Shown here piece by piece: positions 41,276 to 49,636 of a DNA stretch of 64,000 bases. A model generated the notes under the pieces. The model had not been told where the DNA came from and ran no database searches. It saw nothing but the letters and a program-made list of their open reading frames with translations. Both the position numbers and the translations under genes were made by a program. Origin of the DNA: Rhodovarius crocodyli (lineage in GTDB: Bacteria; Pseudomonadota; Alphaproteobacteria; Acetobacterales; Acetobacteraceae); the NCBI RefSeq assembly GCF_004005855.1, contig NZ_SACL01000005.1, positions 310,001 through 374,000 of the forward strand. The letters are read 5' to 3'. Each line of letters begins with the position of its first letter. Position 1 is the stretch's first letter.

Positions 41276-41325
41276 CTCTTCAGAAGGGCAGCCATGACCG
41301 GCGCGCCACGACAGGAGGACAACCG

Positions 41326-41508
41326 ATGTCAGACGAGAAGAAATGGCGGGAGCAGGAGAGCTACCACCGGCCGGTGGACGAGTTCATGCGCTACTCCGGC
41401 GCCCGGGGCCCGGGCCGCGACTATGTCCGGCACGATGAGAAGGGCAAGCAGGAAGACCAGGAGCGCGCCGGTAAGGCACCCGGGGCACCGAAGCCCGACC
41501 AGGACTGA
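41326..41508 (+). CDS. Small hydrophilic protein, 60 residues (operon gene 1)
   Basis: Starts MSDEKKWREQESYHRPVDEF and ends rich in Lys, Gln, Pro and Asp. There is no hydrophobic segment, signal or Cys; probably disordered apart from an N-terminal helix. AGGAGGACAACCG precedes the ATG, a strong ribosome site. First of four short genes in line, behind an EcfG-like promoter, which suggests a stress-induced hydrophilin. No family recognised. Confidence 0.7.
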   Translation: MSDEKKWREQESYHRPVDEFMRYSGARGPGRDYVRHDEKGKQEDQERAGKAPGAPKPDQD

Positions 41509-41522
41509 GCAGGAGCAGCACG

Positions 41523-41711
41523 ATGTCATCCAAGGCCCATCCGCCCCCGGTCCCGCCCGCCAACCGCTCGCCACACCAGCGCGAGGAACACGGCATGGGC
41601 GGTCCCGATCCGCGCAACGACAAGGGCAAGGCGAACAACCCCGCACCCGCCCAGGGCAGCGACGAGATCGCGCCCAACACTCGCCACCAGGGCTATCAGC
41701 AGGACCGCTAG
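41523..41711 (+). CDS. Small hydrophilic protein, 62 residues (operon gene 2)
   Basis: Pro-, Asn-, Gln- and Gly-rich (for example PPPVPPANRSPHQREEHGMGG), with no membrane span and no Cys; expected to be disordered. The ATG has AGGAG nine bases ahead and follows gene 1 by 14 bases; gene 3 starts 2 bases after its stop. Composition fits hydrophilins that protect other molecules during drying or osmotic stress. Function inferred from composition and promoter class only. Confidence 0.62.
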   Translation: MSSKAHPPPVPPANRSPHQREEHGMGGPDPRNDKGKANNPAPAQGSDEIAPNTRHQGYQQDR

Positions 41712-41713
41712 AA

Positions 41714-41917
41714 ATGACCCAGCGCAACAAGGACAACACCGGCCCGCATGGCGGTGGGCCGGGAAGCAGCCACCAGGGTGGCAGCCATGGCGAGAAGACT
41801 CGCCAGAACCGGAAGCCTGAAGCAGGCGAACCGACCAGCGGTGAGCGCAGCCAGATCTCGGGTGGCGGTGGAGAGCGAGACCGTCATCACACCCATGACC
41901 GTGCAACGAAGGGCTGA
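41714..41917 (+). CDS. Small Gly/His-rich hydrophilic protein, 67 residues (operon gene 3)
   Basis: Starts MTQRNKDNTGPHGGGPGSS and contains repeated Gly runs, seven His and many Arg/Asp; no hydrophobic stretch. His clusters (SHQGGSHG, RDRHHTHDR) could bind metal, though disorder alone would explain the composition. Two bases separate it from gene 2, six from gene 4. The ribosome site is weak, so it may depend on coupling. No family recognised. Confidence 0.58.
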   Translation: MTQRNKDNTGPHGGGPGSSHQGGSHGEKTRQNRKPEAGEPTSGERSQISGGGGERDRHHTHDRATKG

Positions 41918-41923
41918 CCTGCC

Positions 41924-42109
41924 ATGCTTATCAGGATTCTTGCCGTGATCGGCATCGGCTATCTCACGCGATGCGCGTTCGACGCTTGCGCGGCCTCTGC
42001 GAACAGGCGGCACGCCAGGCCGGAGCCGCCACCGGCTCCGCCCACCAGCACGACACTGCCGCCGCAGCCGGAGCTACCTGCTTCCACCGAGGAAGTGCCG
42101 AAGGCCTAA
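41924..42109 (+). CDS. Small membrane-anchored Pro-rich protein, 61 residues (operon gene 4)
   Basis: An N-terminal hydrophobic stretch (MLIRILAVIGIGYLTR, then CAFDACAAS with two Cys) is followed by a Pro/Thr-rich tail (RPEPPPAPPTSTTLPPQPE). It could be a single-pass membrane peptide or an exported protein. It ends the run of four short genes, and an inverted repeat (42118-42126 with 42146-42154, 9 bp) follows that may end the transcript. Function unknown. Confidence 0.58.
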   Translation: MLIRILAVIGIGYLTRCAFDACAASANRRHARPEPPPAPPTSTTLPPQPELPASTEEVPKA

Positions 42110-42204
42110 GGGCTGTGGATGGGCTCGGCCGGCTTCAAGTCGTCTGAGCCCATCGCTCGATTCCGCGGCACGACACGGCGGATGGCCGCGGTTCCCGCAC
42201 GCGC

Positions 42205-42393
42205 CTAACGGCCGGACTGGGGCGGCGGGTCGGGATGCTCGCGCGCGGGAGGTGGGGGCATCTCCATCGGTACCGAAGGGCCAGGCGGCTCCCGCACTGG
42301 CGGCACGATTTCCGGCCGAGGGCCGCCGGGAGGCACCTCCTGCGGGCCGGGGCCGGGCACGGGCTGGTCGGAAAGGCGGATGGCGTCAGGCAT
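42205..42393 (-). CDS. Pro-rich small protein, 62 residues
   Basis: Starts MPDAIRLSDQPVPGPGPQEV and is about one third Pro; no hydrophobic segment, expected to be extended or disordered. The ATG at 42393 has GGAG seven bases ahead, better than an in-frame codon 15 residues upstream. It is separated by a terminator from the stress-protein gene upstream on the same strand, so expression must come from readthrough or a short promoter. No family recognised; moderately supported. Confidence 0.5.
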   Translation of the reverse strand: MPDAIRLSDQPVPGPGPQEVPPGGPRPEIVPPVREPPGPSVPMEMPPPPAREHPDPPPQSGR

Positions 42394-42404
42394 GGTCTGG
42401 CTCC

Positions 42405-42435
42405 ACAAAACGGGCCAGCGGATCCCGCTGGCCCG
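42405..42435 (-). terminator. Intrinsic terminator after stress-protein gene
   Basis: Stem CGGGCCAGCG / CGCTGGCCCG (10 bp, 5-base loop GATCC), followed on the minus strand by TTTTGT. It lies 9 bases beyond the stop of the gene at 42444 and overlaps the leader of the Pro-rich gene. Confidence 0.8.
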
Positions 42436-42443
42436 ATGAAGGT

Positions 42444-42989
42444 TCAGTGGCCGACAGGCCGACCCGTCCAGCCGCCGCGACGGTAATCCGCCTCCCGCTG
42501 GGTGATATCCACGGGGGCGTTGCGGTCCAGGATATCGCGCGCCGCCAGCTCGCGGCTGTCGGCGGTGCGCACCGTGACCAGCGTGCCGCCGCGCGAGACG
42601 CCTTCGGCGTAGACGTGCGCCTCGCCGTCGCCCACGCCGAGGCCGGTCAGCGCACCGACGATACCTCCCGCAGCAGCGCCGGCGCCGGCGCCGGTCAACG
42701 CCGCGACCAGCACACCCGCCGCGACCACCGGGCCGAAGCCCGGAATGGCCAGCGCGCCGAGTGCCGCCGCGATGCCCGCGCCGCCGCCGGCGACACCGCC
42801 CACCCCCGCGCCGATCGCGGCGCCGGAGGGCGCCTCGTTCCCTTCGCGGACCACCTGCTTGGCATAGCGGTCATCAGTATTGCTGGCGGTGATGCCGATC
42901 TCGGAGCTGGTGAAGCCCGCGGCCTCCAGGTCGCGCACGGCGGCCAGGGCATCGGCGTGGTTGTCGAAAAGCCGGGTGATGGTAGCCAT
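42444..42989 (-). CDS. General stress protein (YflT-like) with Gly-zipper region
   Basis: A 181-residue protein. Residues about 1-55 form the small alpha/beta domain of general stress protein 17M/YflT (FDNHADALAAVRDLEAAGFTSSEIGI). A long Gly/Ala-rich membrane-like stretch follows (about 65-120; repeated GAGVGG, GPVVAAG, GAAAGG), then a domain with VSRGGTLVTVRTADSREL. Gly-zipper stress proteins associate with membranes. It follows the PepSY-like gene by 31 bases in one operon behind an EcfG-like promoter. Confidence 0.8.
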   Translation of the reverse strand: MATITRLFDNHADALAAVRDLEAAGFTSSEIGITASNTDDRYAKQVVREGNEAPSGAAIGAGVGGVAGGGAGIAAALGALAIPGFGPVVAAGVLVAALTGAGAGAAAGGIVGALTGLGVGDGEAHVYAEGVSRGGTLVTVRTADSRELAARDILDRNAPVDITQREADYRRGGWTGRPVGH

Positions 42990-43020
42990 CTTGTTGTTCC
43001 TTCTTGCTTGAGAGCTGGCT

Positions 43021-43356
43021 TCAGCGGCGGGCCGGGCCGCCGCCGACCACGACATTGCCCTGGAAGTCCAGGCCGACATCTAGCGTCTGTCCGGCGCGCA
43101 TCGCCCGGCCGCGCCACACGCCGGCATCGTCGCGCATCAGCTCCGTGACATTGGTAAAGCCCGCGGCCTCGATACGGCTGCGCGCCTGGCCTTCGGTGAA
43201 GCTGTTGGCGCCCGCTGCCGGCGCCGTGGTGGTCGGCGGCGGCTCGGCACTGCGCTGGGGCATGGAGCTGCCGCTGGAGCCGGGCGCGGGCTGCGCCATG
43301 GCGGCGGGTGCGATGAGCACGGCCGCCAGGGCTGCCGTGGCGATGATGGAGCGCAT
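43021..43356 (-). CDS. Secreted PepSY-like small protein
   Basis: A 111-residue exported protein with a clear signal peptide (MRSIIATAALAAVLIAPAAM, cleavage near AMA-Q), a Ser/Pro/Thr linker and a C-terminal domain (SFTEGQARSRIEAAGFTNV... GRAMRAGQTLDVGLDFQG) that looks like a single PepSY/BLIP-type unit. The ATG at 43356 has GAAGGAG eight bases ahead. First gene of a two-gene unit with the YflT-like protein; an EcfG-like promoter starts 49 bases upstream. Function unknown. Confidence 0.78.
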   Translation of the reverse strand: MRSIIATAALAAVLIAPAAMAQPAPGSSGSSMPQRSAEPPPTTTAPAAGANSFTEGQARSRIEAAGFTNVTELMRDDAGVWRGRAMRAGQTLDVGLDFQGNVVVGGGPARR

Positions 43357-43405
43357 TGGGATTTCTCCTTCTTGTTCCGGCGCCGTGTGACGCCATGGCC
43401 AAGCC

Positions 43406-43430
43406 AACCGTCTTCAGGCGCTGCGGTTCA
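43406..43430 (-). promoter_or_regulatory. EcfG-like promoter of the PepSY/YflT unit
   Basis: TGAACC-N15-GGTT on the minus strand in the gap between the SDR stop and the PepSY-like gene; the -10 end is 49 bases before the ATG. Confidence 0.6.
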
Positions 43431-43437
43431 CGCGCAT

Positions 43438-44334
43438 TCAGGGCTGGCCGCTGCCGCCCGCCGCGCCGTAGATCTGCCCGGTGGAGAAGCTGGCATCGCT
43501 GGCCGCGAGCTGGACGTAGATGGAGCCCAGCTCTGCCGGTTGTCCCGGGCGGCCCAGCGGCGTGTGGGCGCCGAACTGTTCCAGCTTCTCCTGCGTGGCC
43601 CCTCCGCTGACCTGCAACGGCGTCCAGATCGGGCCGGGTGCTACGCCGTTCACCCGGATGCCCTTGGGCCCCAGTTGCTTGGCCAGCGACTTCACGAAAT
43701 TCATCGTGGCGGCCTTGGTCTGCGCATAGTCGTACAGTTCGGGCGAGGGGTCATAGGCCTGGACCGAGGTGGTGGCGATGATCACCGACCCCCGCTGCAG
43801 CAGCGGCAGCGCCGCCTTGATCAGCCAGAATGGCGCGTAGATGTTGGTCTTCATCGTCGCGTCGAAGTCCTCGCTGGAGACATCCAAGATCGAGGCCCGC
43901 GTCTGCTGCCGCGCGGCGTTGCTGACCAGGATGTCCAGCCCGCCGAGGCCGGCGGCGGCGTCCGCTGCCAGGCGCTGGCAGAACGCTTCATCGCGCAGGT
44001 CGCCCGGCAATGCGACGGCCGTGCGCCCCGCCTCGCGGATCAGACCGACCACTTCCTGGGCGTCCTCCTCCTCATTGGGGAAGTAGTTGATCGCGACATC
44101 GGCACCCTCGCGGGCATAGGCGATGGCGGCGGCACGGCCCATGCCGGAATCGCCGCCGGTGATCAGCGCCCGCCTGCCGGTCAGCCGGCCCGAGCCGCGA
44201 TAGCTAGTCTCGCCATGGTCGGGCGGCGGCTGCATGCGGCTGGCGAGCCCCGGCCAGGGCTGCTTCTGGTGCGCAAAGGGCGGGCGGGCATAGCTGGTTG
44301 TCGGGTCGGTGAGCGGCTTGCGATCTTCCGGCAT
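43438..44334 (-). CDS. SDR-family oxidoreductase, general-stress YdaD/YhxC type
   Basis: A 298-residue SDR with the N-terminal extension (about 45 residues; PPFAHQKQPWPG) of general-stress SDRs such as Bacillus YdaD. Rossmann motif LITGGDSGMGRAAA near 57, NAA in LVSNAARQQ near 135, and the Tyr/Lys pair in YDYAQTKAA near 205 are intact. The start at 44334 has AAAGGAG seven bases ahead. Divergent from the giant kinase gene, with an EcfG-like site 23 bases upstream. Substrate unknown. Confidence 0.9.
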   Translation of the reverse strand: MPEDRKPLTDPTTSYARPPFAHQKQPWPGLASRMQPPPDHGETSYRGSGRLTGRRALITGGDSGMGRAAAIAYAREGADVAINYFPNEEEDAQEVVGLIREAGRTAVALPGDLRDEAFCQRLAADAAAGLGGLDILVSNAARQQTRASILDVSSEDFDATMKTNIYAPFWLIKAALPLLQRGSVIIATTSVQAYDPSPELYDYAQTKAATMNFVKSLAKQLGPKGIRVNGVAPGPIWTPLQVSGGATQEKLEQFGAHTPLGRPGQPAELGSIYVQLAASDASFSTGQIYGAAGGSGQP

Positions 44335-44356
44335 TGGGTTCTCCTTTGCTCGGGAC

Positions 44357-44381
44357 AACCTGGGCCGGCCGGGCGGGTTCA
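44357..44381 (-). promoter_or_regulatory. EcfG-like promoter of the stress SDR
   Basis: TGAACC-N15-GGTT on the minus strand, 23 bases before the SDR ATG. On the plus strand the same bases read ACAACC-N15-GGTT toward the CheB-CheR-HWE kinase gene, a weaker match. Confidence 0.6.
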
Positions 44382-44450
44382 CATCCTGGACAGGCCCGGC
44401 CAATGCGGCCATGCATGACCGGCAATAGTCCCAGGCAGCGGGAAAGCCAG

Positions 44451-47400
44451 ATGAGCGACCCCCAGATCAACATCTCCAAGCCGTTGCCGCCCACGCCGGT
44501 CTGCGGCATCGGTGCCTCGGCCGGCGGGGTGGCGGCGTTGCAAGCGCTGTTTCGCGGCCTGCAGCCGGATCTGGGCCTGGCCTATGTCGTCATCCTGCAC
44601 CTGGCGCCGGATCAGCCCAGCGCGCTGAGCGACATCCTGCGCGCCTGCACCGGCATGCCGGTCTCCCAAGTGGCCGATGCGCCCACCCTGCATCCCAATT
44701 GCGTCTATGTGATCCCGCCAGACCGGGAGTTGCTGATCGAGGGCGACAGCATCACCGCCCGGGAGTTTGCGGAACCGCGCGGCCGACGCGCGCCTATCGA
44801 CATGTTCTTCCGTTCCGTCGCCGCCGCGCGCGGCGACGGCATCGCCGTGATCCTGACCGGCGCCGGCGCCGATGGCGCCAGCGGGGTGAAGGCGATCAAG
44901 GAAGGCGGCGGCATCGTGATGGTGCAGGAGCCGGCCGAGGCCGCCTTCCCGATGATGCCGCAGAACGCCATAGCCACCGGGGCTGTGGACTTCATCGGTT
45001 CGATCCACGGCATCGCCGAGCGCATCGCGGAAGTGGCGCAAAGCAAGGAGGCGGTGCGTTCGCTGGAGACGGACGATACCGCCAACGACCTGCGCCGCAT
45101 CATCGGCTTCCTGCGCACCCGCACGGGGCATGATTTCTCCAGCTACAAGCGCGCCACCGTGCTGCGCCGGGTGATGCGGCGCATGCAGGTCACTCGCTGC
45201 AACGACCTCGCCGCCTATGCCGACATGCTGCGCCGCGTGCCGGAGGAAGCGAAGGAACTGTTCTCCGACCTGTTGATCTCCGTGACCATGTTCTTCCGCG
45301 ACGCCGGCGCTTTCCAGCTGCTGGAGACCCGCGCCATCAGCGCCATTTTCGACCAGGCGAATGAAGATGAGGGCATCCGCGCCTGGGTGGTGGGCTGCGC
45401 TACGGGCGAGGAAGCCTACAGCATCGCCATGCTGCTGCTGGAGGAAGCCGGGCGCCGCCGTTCCGCCGTGCCCATCCAGATCTTCGCCAGCGACCTGGAT
45501 GAGGAGGCACTGGCCACCGCGCGCGACGGCCGCTACCCGCGGGACATTGAGATCGACATGTCCGAGGAACGGCTGCGCCGTTTCTTCGTGGATGAAGGCA
45601 CGCATTACCGCGTGCGCAAGGAGATCCGCGACCTCGTCCTCTTCGCGTCGCACAGCGTGCTGAAGGACCCGCCCTTCACCCGTCTGAACCTCGTCAGCTG
45701 CCGCAACCTGCTGATCTATCTGGAGCGGTCGTTGCAGCAGCAGCTGTGCTCCATCTTCCATTACGCACTGCGGCCGGACGGCTACCTGTTCCTGGGGTCG
45801 GCGGAGACAGCGGAGAGCATGACGGACCGCTTCCTGCCGGTGGACCGGGAGGCGCGGCTGTACCAGGCCAAGCCCCGGGCCTCGCAGCCGCTGCCGATGA
45901 TGTCGCAGGTCGACCGGCTGGTGGCGCCCCCGCGCCCCGCAGAGGCCAGCCGCGCCGACGGCGCCGCCCGGTTCAGCGCGGCGCATGAGGCGGCACTGGA
46001 AAAGTTCTCGCCGCCGAGCGTGCTGGTCGATGAGGGCAACGCCATCCTCAACATGTCGGCCTCGGCGGGGCGGTTCATCCTGCATGGCGGGGGGCCGATC
46101 TCCTCCAACCTGGCGGCGATCGTGCGGCCGGAGCTGCGGCTGGATCTGGGGCTGGCGCTCGGCCGTGCCTTCAGCCGCCTGCCGACGCTGACCCACCCCG
46201 TGCCGGTGCGCTTCGATGCGGAGCTGCGGCGCATCGCGCTGAACGTGCAGCCGGTGGTCACCGACGACCGCACGGCGCCGCGCGCCATCGTGTTCTTCCT
46301 CGACAGCGGCCCGGCGCGGCCGGAGGAGGAAATCGCCGCCGACGACACCCGCCCCGACGAGATTCGCCGCCTGCAAGGCGAGCTGAAGGCGGCGCAGGAG
46401 GCGCTGGTCGTCAGCCGGCATGAACATGAGGTCTCGGTGCAGGATCTGCGCGCGGCCAATGAGGAACTGCAATCCATCAACGAGGAGTATCGCTCCACTG
46501 CCGAGGAGCTGGAAACCTCGAAGGAGGAGTTGCAGTCGATCAATGAGGAACTGCACACCGTCAATGCCGAGCTGAAGCACAAGCTGGAAGGCATCTCGGT
46601 GGCGCATGGCGACCTGCGGAATATCACCGCCACCACAGAGATCGGCACGCTGTTCCTGGACACCGAGCTGCGCATCCGCCTGTTCACCCCGCCCGTGGCC
46701 GAGCTGGTGAACATCACCGAAAAGGATGTCGGCCGTCTCATCACCGATTTCACCCACCGGCTGGAATACGGCGCCATCGAGGCCGACGCTCAGCGGGTGC
46801 TACGCAACCTGTCGCCGCTGGACCGCGAGGTGCGCGGCCGCGACGGGCGCTGGTATGTGGTGCGCATCCGGCCCTATCGCACGCTGGAGGACCGCATCAA
46901 CGGCGTGGTGCTGAGCTTCGTCGATGTGACGGCGCGCCATAAGGCCGAGACGAAGCTGGCGGAATCGCAGCGACAACTGCACGCGTTGATCGATGCATCG
47001 TTCCAGGTCGTCTACCGCATGGACCCGGACTGGAAGCAGATGCGCGAGTTGATCGGCGGCGGCTTCCTGGCCGATACGCGCTCGCCGAGCGACAACTGGC
47101 TGACGCACTATATCCCACCGGATGAGCAGCCGGAGGTGCAGCGTGCGATCGACCGCGCCATCGCCACCAAAAGCGTCTTCGACCTGGAACACCGGGTGAA
47201 CCGAAGCGACGGTGGCGTGGGCTGGACGCATTCCCGAGCTGTGCCGCTGTTGGATCCGGAGACCGGGGAGATTTTGGAATGGTTCGGCTCCGCCGCCGAC
47301 ATCACCGCCCGGCACGAGGCGGAAAAGGCGCTGGGCGACAGCGAACGCCGCTATCGCGTGCTGATCGAGGGCGTGGCCCAGCTGGTCTTCATCGCGGAGG

Positions 47401-48317
47401 ATGGCGGGCGCTGGAGCTGGTCCAGCTCCCAGTGGCACGCCTATAGCGGCCAGACGGAACGAGAGAGCCGGGGCCTGGGCTGGATGCGCGCCGTGCATCC
47501 CGATGACCGCGAACTGGTGATGGCCGCCTGGAAGGAAGCCGGCGAGAAAGGCCTGTTGGAGGTCGAGTACCGCATCGGCAATGCGCAGCAAAACTATCGC
47601 TGGTTCCGCACCCGCGCCACCCCCTCGCATGACCTTCAGGGGCGCGTCCGGGAATGGCTCGGCACATCCACTGATGTGGATGACCTGCGGCAGTTGCAGG
47701 AGAATCAATCCGTGATGGTGTCGGAGTTGCAGCACCGCACTCGCAACCTGATCGCGGTGGTGCGCTCAATTTCCGACCAGACTATCGGCTCCACGCCGGA
47801 TGTCGCCGGGTTCCGCGCCAAGTTCAACCTGCGCCTGGCGGCGCTGGCCCGCGTGCAGGGGCTGCTCTCACGTTCGGACGAGGAACCCATCACGATCGGC
47901 ACCCTGGTGCGCAGCGAACTGGCGGCGGTGCTGGGCACGGCGATGGACCCGGGGCGGGTGACGCTGCGCGGCCCCGAGATCGTGCTGCGCAACCGCGATG
48001 TACAGACCTTTGCTCTGGCGATTCACGAACTGGCGACGAATGCGCAGAAATACGGCGCCTTCGCGTCACCAACCGGCCGGCTGAGCGTTACATGGCAGAC
48101 CCACAACGACGGCAGCGGCGGCGATCGCGTGTGCCTCGATTGGGTGGAGGATGGGATCGTGGGCCGCTCTGCATCGGAAACCCCAGGCGGTTATGGCCGG
48201 GAACTCATCGAGCGCGCTTTGCCGTACTCGCTCGGCGCCCGCACCAGCTATGTGATCGGCCGGGAGCAGGTCCGCTGCTCCATCGAACTGCCCCGTGAAC
48301 GCTTCAGCAAGGCATGA
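44451..48317 (+). CDS. CheB-CheR-PAS-HWE hybrid sensor histidine kinase
   Basis: A 1288-residue soluble multidomain protein. CheB methylesterase (about 15-195; GASAGG with catalytic Ser, LHLAPDQPS with His, TGAGADGASG with Asp). CheR methyltransferase (about 207-476; VVGCATGEEAYSIA SAM site, SCRNLLIYL). A coiled coil (about 638-720; NEELQSINEEYRSTAEELE repeats). PAS modules (about 730-1080). HWE kinase (His near 1093 in LQHRTRN, HELATNA near 1190). It senses an unknown cue and probably feeds the general stress pathway; the next gene encodes a receiver. Confidence 0.92.
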   Translation: MSDPQINISKPLPPTPVCGIGASAGGVAALQALFRGLQPDLGLAYVVILHLAPDQPSALSDILRACTGMPVSQVADAPTLHPNCVYVIPPDRELLIEGDSITAREFAEPRGRRAPIDMFFRSVAAARGDGIAVILTGAGADGASGVKAIKEGGGIVMVQEPAEAAFPMMPQNAIATGAVDFIGSIHGIAERIAEVAQSKEAVRSLETDDTANDLRRIIGFLRTRTGHDFSSYKRATVLRRVMRRMQVTRCNDLAAYADMLRRVPEEAKELFSDLLISVTMFFRDAGAFQLLETRAISAIFDQANEDEGIRAWVVGCATGEEAYSIAMLLLEEAGRRRSAVPIQIFASDLDEEALATARDGRYPRDIEIDMSEERLRRFFVDEGTHYRVRKEIRDLVLFASHSVLKDPPFTRLNLVSCRNLLIYLERSLQQQLCSIFHYALRPDGYLFLGSAETAESMTDRFLPVDREARLYQAKPRASQPLPMMSQVDRLVAPPRPAEASRADGAARFSAAHEAALEKFSPPSVLVDEGNAILNMSASAGRFILHGGGPISSNLAAIVRPELRLDLGLALGRAFSRLPTLTHPVPVRFDAELRRIALNVQPVVTDDRTAPRAIVFFLDSGPARPEEEIAADDTRPDEIRRLQGELKAAQEALVVSRHEHEVSVQDLRAANEELQSINEEYRSTAEELETSKEELQSINEELHTVNAELKHKLEGISVAHGDLRNITATTEIGTLFLDTELRIRLFTPPVAELVNITEKDVGRLITDFTHRLEYGAIEADAQRVLRNLSPLDREVRGRDGRWYVVRIRPYRTLEDRINGVVLSFVDVTARHKAETKLAESQRQLHALIDASFQVVYRMDPDWKQMRELIGGGFLADTRSPSDNWLTHYIPPDEQPEVQRAIDRAIATKSVFDLEHRVNRSDGGVGWTHSRAVPLLDPETGEILEWFGSAADITARHEAEKALGDSERRYRVLIEGVAQLVFIAEDGGRWSWSSSQWHAYSGQTERESRGLGWMRAVHPDDRELVMAAWKEAGEKGLLEVEYRIGNAQQNYRWFRTRATPSHDLQGRVREWLGTSTDVDDLRQLQENQSVMVSELQHRTRNLIAVVRSISDQTIGSTPDVAGFRAKFNLRLAALARVQGLLSRSDEEPITIGTLVRSELAAVLGTAMDPGRVTLRGPEIVLRNRDVQTFALAIHELATNAQKYGAFASPTGRLSVTWQTHNDGSGGDRVCLDWVEDGIVGRSASETPGGYGRELIERALPYSLGARTSYVIGREQVRCSIELPRERFSKA

Positions 48318-48324
48318 GGGACTG

Positions 48325-48705
48325 ATGACCAGACCGGATGACAGGCTGCGTGCCCGGCGCGTGCTGATCGTCGAGGACGAGTATTACATCGCCCAGGATC
48401 TGCGGATCGCGCTGGAAAGCGAAGGCGCCGAGATACTCGGTCCGGTGGCCAGCGTCGACGAAGCATTGGCGTTCATCGAGGAGGGCGGGCTGGACGCCGC
48501 GGTGCTGGATGTGAATCTGGAAAGCGACGGCAGTGCCTATCCGGTCGCCGAGGCGCTGCGTGCCCGCGGCATCCCCTTCGTCTTCGCCACCGGCTATGAT
48601 CTGAAGAGCATTCGCGCGGATTTCGACGCCGTGCCGCATATCGCCAAGCCCTTCGAGCATGCGCGGCTGATCGGAACCCTGTCCGACCAGATCGGGGCCC
48701 GCTGA
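48325..48705 (+). CDS. Single-domain response regulator
   Basis: A 126-residue receiver with the acidic pair in VEDEYYIAQDL, acceptor Asp in AAVLDVNL near 64, Thr in FATGYD near 92 and Lys in IAKPF near 110. No output domain. It starts 7 bases after the stop of the hybrid kinase with GAGGGA ahead, so it is co-transcribed with it. Receivers of this type next to HWE kinases usually serve as phosphate sinks or adaptors that modulate PhyR. Confidence 0.88.
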   Translation: MTRPDDRLRARRVLIVEDEYYIAQDLRIALESEGAEILGPVASVDEALAFIEEGGLDAAVLDVNLESDGSAYPVAEALRARGIPFVFATGYDLKSIRADFDAVPHIAKPFEHARLIGTLSDQIGAR

Positions 48706-48706
48706 G

Positions 48707-49201
48707 CTAGGACGCCTTCTTCCGCGCCAGCCCGCCGTCGAGCAGCCGCGCCAATTCCTGCCGCGCGCGGAACACCCGGCTCTTGACCGTGCCCGACGGG
48801 CAGCCGATCACCTCGCCGATCTCGGCATAGCTCATCTCGGCGCCGGCACTCAGCAGCAGCGCCTCGCGCAGGGTGGGCGGCAGTTGCGCCAGCGCCCGCT
48901 TGAGGTCGGCGTTGCGCAGGCTCCATTCCTGCACGGGCTCGATCCGCAGGGTCTCGGCGGTCGCGTCGTCGAGCGGCAGGGTGCGTTTCTCGCGATTGGC
49001 GTAGAAATTGTAGAAGCGGTTGCGGAGGATGGTGAACAGCCAGGCACGCAGGTTGGTGCCGTCCTGGAACCGGTCCTTTGCCGCCAGCGCCCGCGTCAGC
49101 ACATCCTGGACCAGGTCGTCGCCTTCGCCCGTCACCACCATGCGTCGCGCATAGCCGCGCAGTTGGGGAACCAGGGCGAGCATGTCCGTTTCGAATGTCA
49201 T
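48707..49201 (-). CDS. ecfG: ECF sigma factor, EcfG/ECF15 type
   Basis: A 164-residue sigma factor with region 2 (about 10-72; DDLVQDVLTRAL, NLRAWLFTILRNRFY) and region 4 (about 105-155; MSYAEIGEVIGCPSGTVKSRVFRARQELARLL). The GTNLRAWLF signature matches the ECF15 group that drives the alphaproteobacterial general stress response. It is divergent from nepR across 158 bases, as in many GSR loci. A GCAAC-N16-CGTT pair 25 bases upstream suggests autoregulation. Confidence 0.9.
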   Translation of the reverse strand: MTFETDMLALVPQLRGYARRMVVTGEGDDLVQDVLTRALAAKDRFQDGTNLRAWLFTILRNRFYNFYANREKRTLPLDDATAETLRIEPVQEWSLRNADLKRALAQLPPTLREALLLSAGAEMSYAEIGEVIGCPSGTVKSRVFRARQELARLLDGGLARKKAS

Positions 49202-49226
49202 GGAAGCCTCCCGGCGTTACCGGAAG

Positions 49227-49251
49227 AACGTCAGGCGATCAGGGTAGTTGC
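49227..49251 (-). promoter_or_regulatory. EcfG-like promoter of the sigma factor gene
   Basis: GCAAC (49251-49247), 16-base spacer, CGTT (49230-49227) on the minus strand, one mismatch from GGAAC-N16-CGTT. It ends 25 bases before the ATG. Confidence 0.62.
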
Positions 49252-49359
49252 TCTGGAACTCAAATCCGAGGCGGATGCCGGGCTATCGCGAAACTGTTCT
49301 CGAACCCGGCGCGGCTTTGCGGTTATCTTCCTCGGCATGGAGAGATTGGGCTCGGGCCG

Positions 49360-49551
49360 ATGAAACCGGTGCGACACAATAACGGTGGCAAGGTCGTTCA
49401 GTTGCACGCCGATCGTGCCGATGGCGAGCGCGAGCGCTGGCTCGATCAGCGCATGCGCCGCATGTACCAGGACGATGGCGCGGCGCCAATGAGCGAGGAG
49501 CTGAAAGCCCTGATGGAGCGGATGGCCGACGGAGGTAAAGCCAAGGGCTGA
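49360..49551 (+). CDS. nepR: NepR-family anti-sigma factor
   Basis: A 63-residue protein. The core ERERWLDQRMRRMYQDDGAA followed by PMSEELKALMERM matches the two-helix NepR fold that clamps EcfG sigma regions 2 and 4 and is removed by phosphorylated PhyR. Length is normal. It is divergent from ecfG and 85 bases upstream of the PhyR-like gene on the same strand. A CGAACC-N14-GGTT pair lies at 49301-49324, one base shorter in spacer than the other sites. Confidence 0.82.
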   Translation: MKPVRHNNGGKVVQLHADRADGERERWLDQRMRRMYQDDGAAPMSEELKALMERMADGGKAKG

Positions 49552-49636
49552 CCGCTGCCCGCAGAAGTTTGCCTTTTGTTATCTTCGATCCGGCGTCACG
49601 CGGTTCATGATCGCGGAAATGACGCCAGGGAATGCA

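Noticed and set aside
44379-46757. A 792-codon minus-strand frame opposite the CheB-CheR kinase
   Set aside because: Antisense shadow of a gene with intact CheB, CheR and HWE motifs; no ribosome site and no domain.
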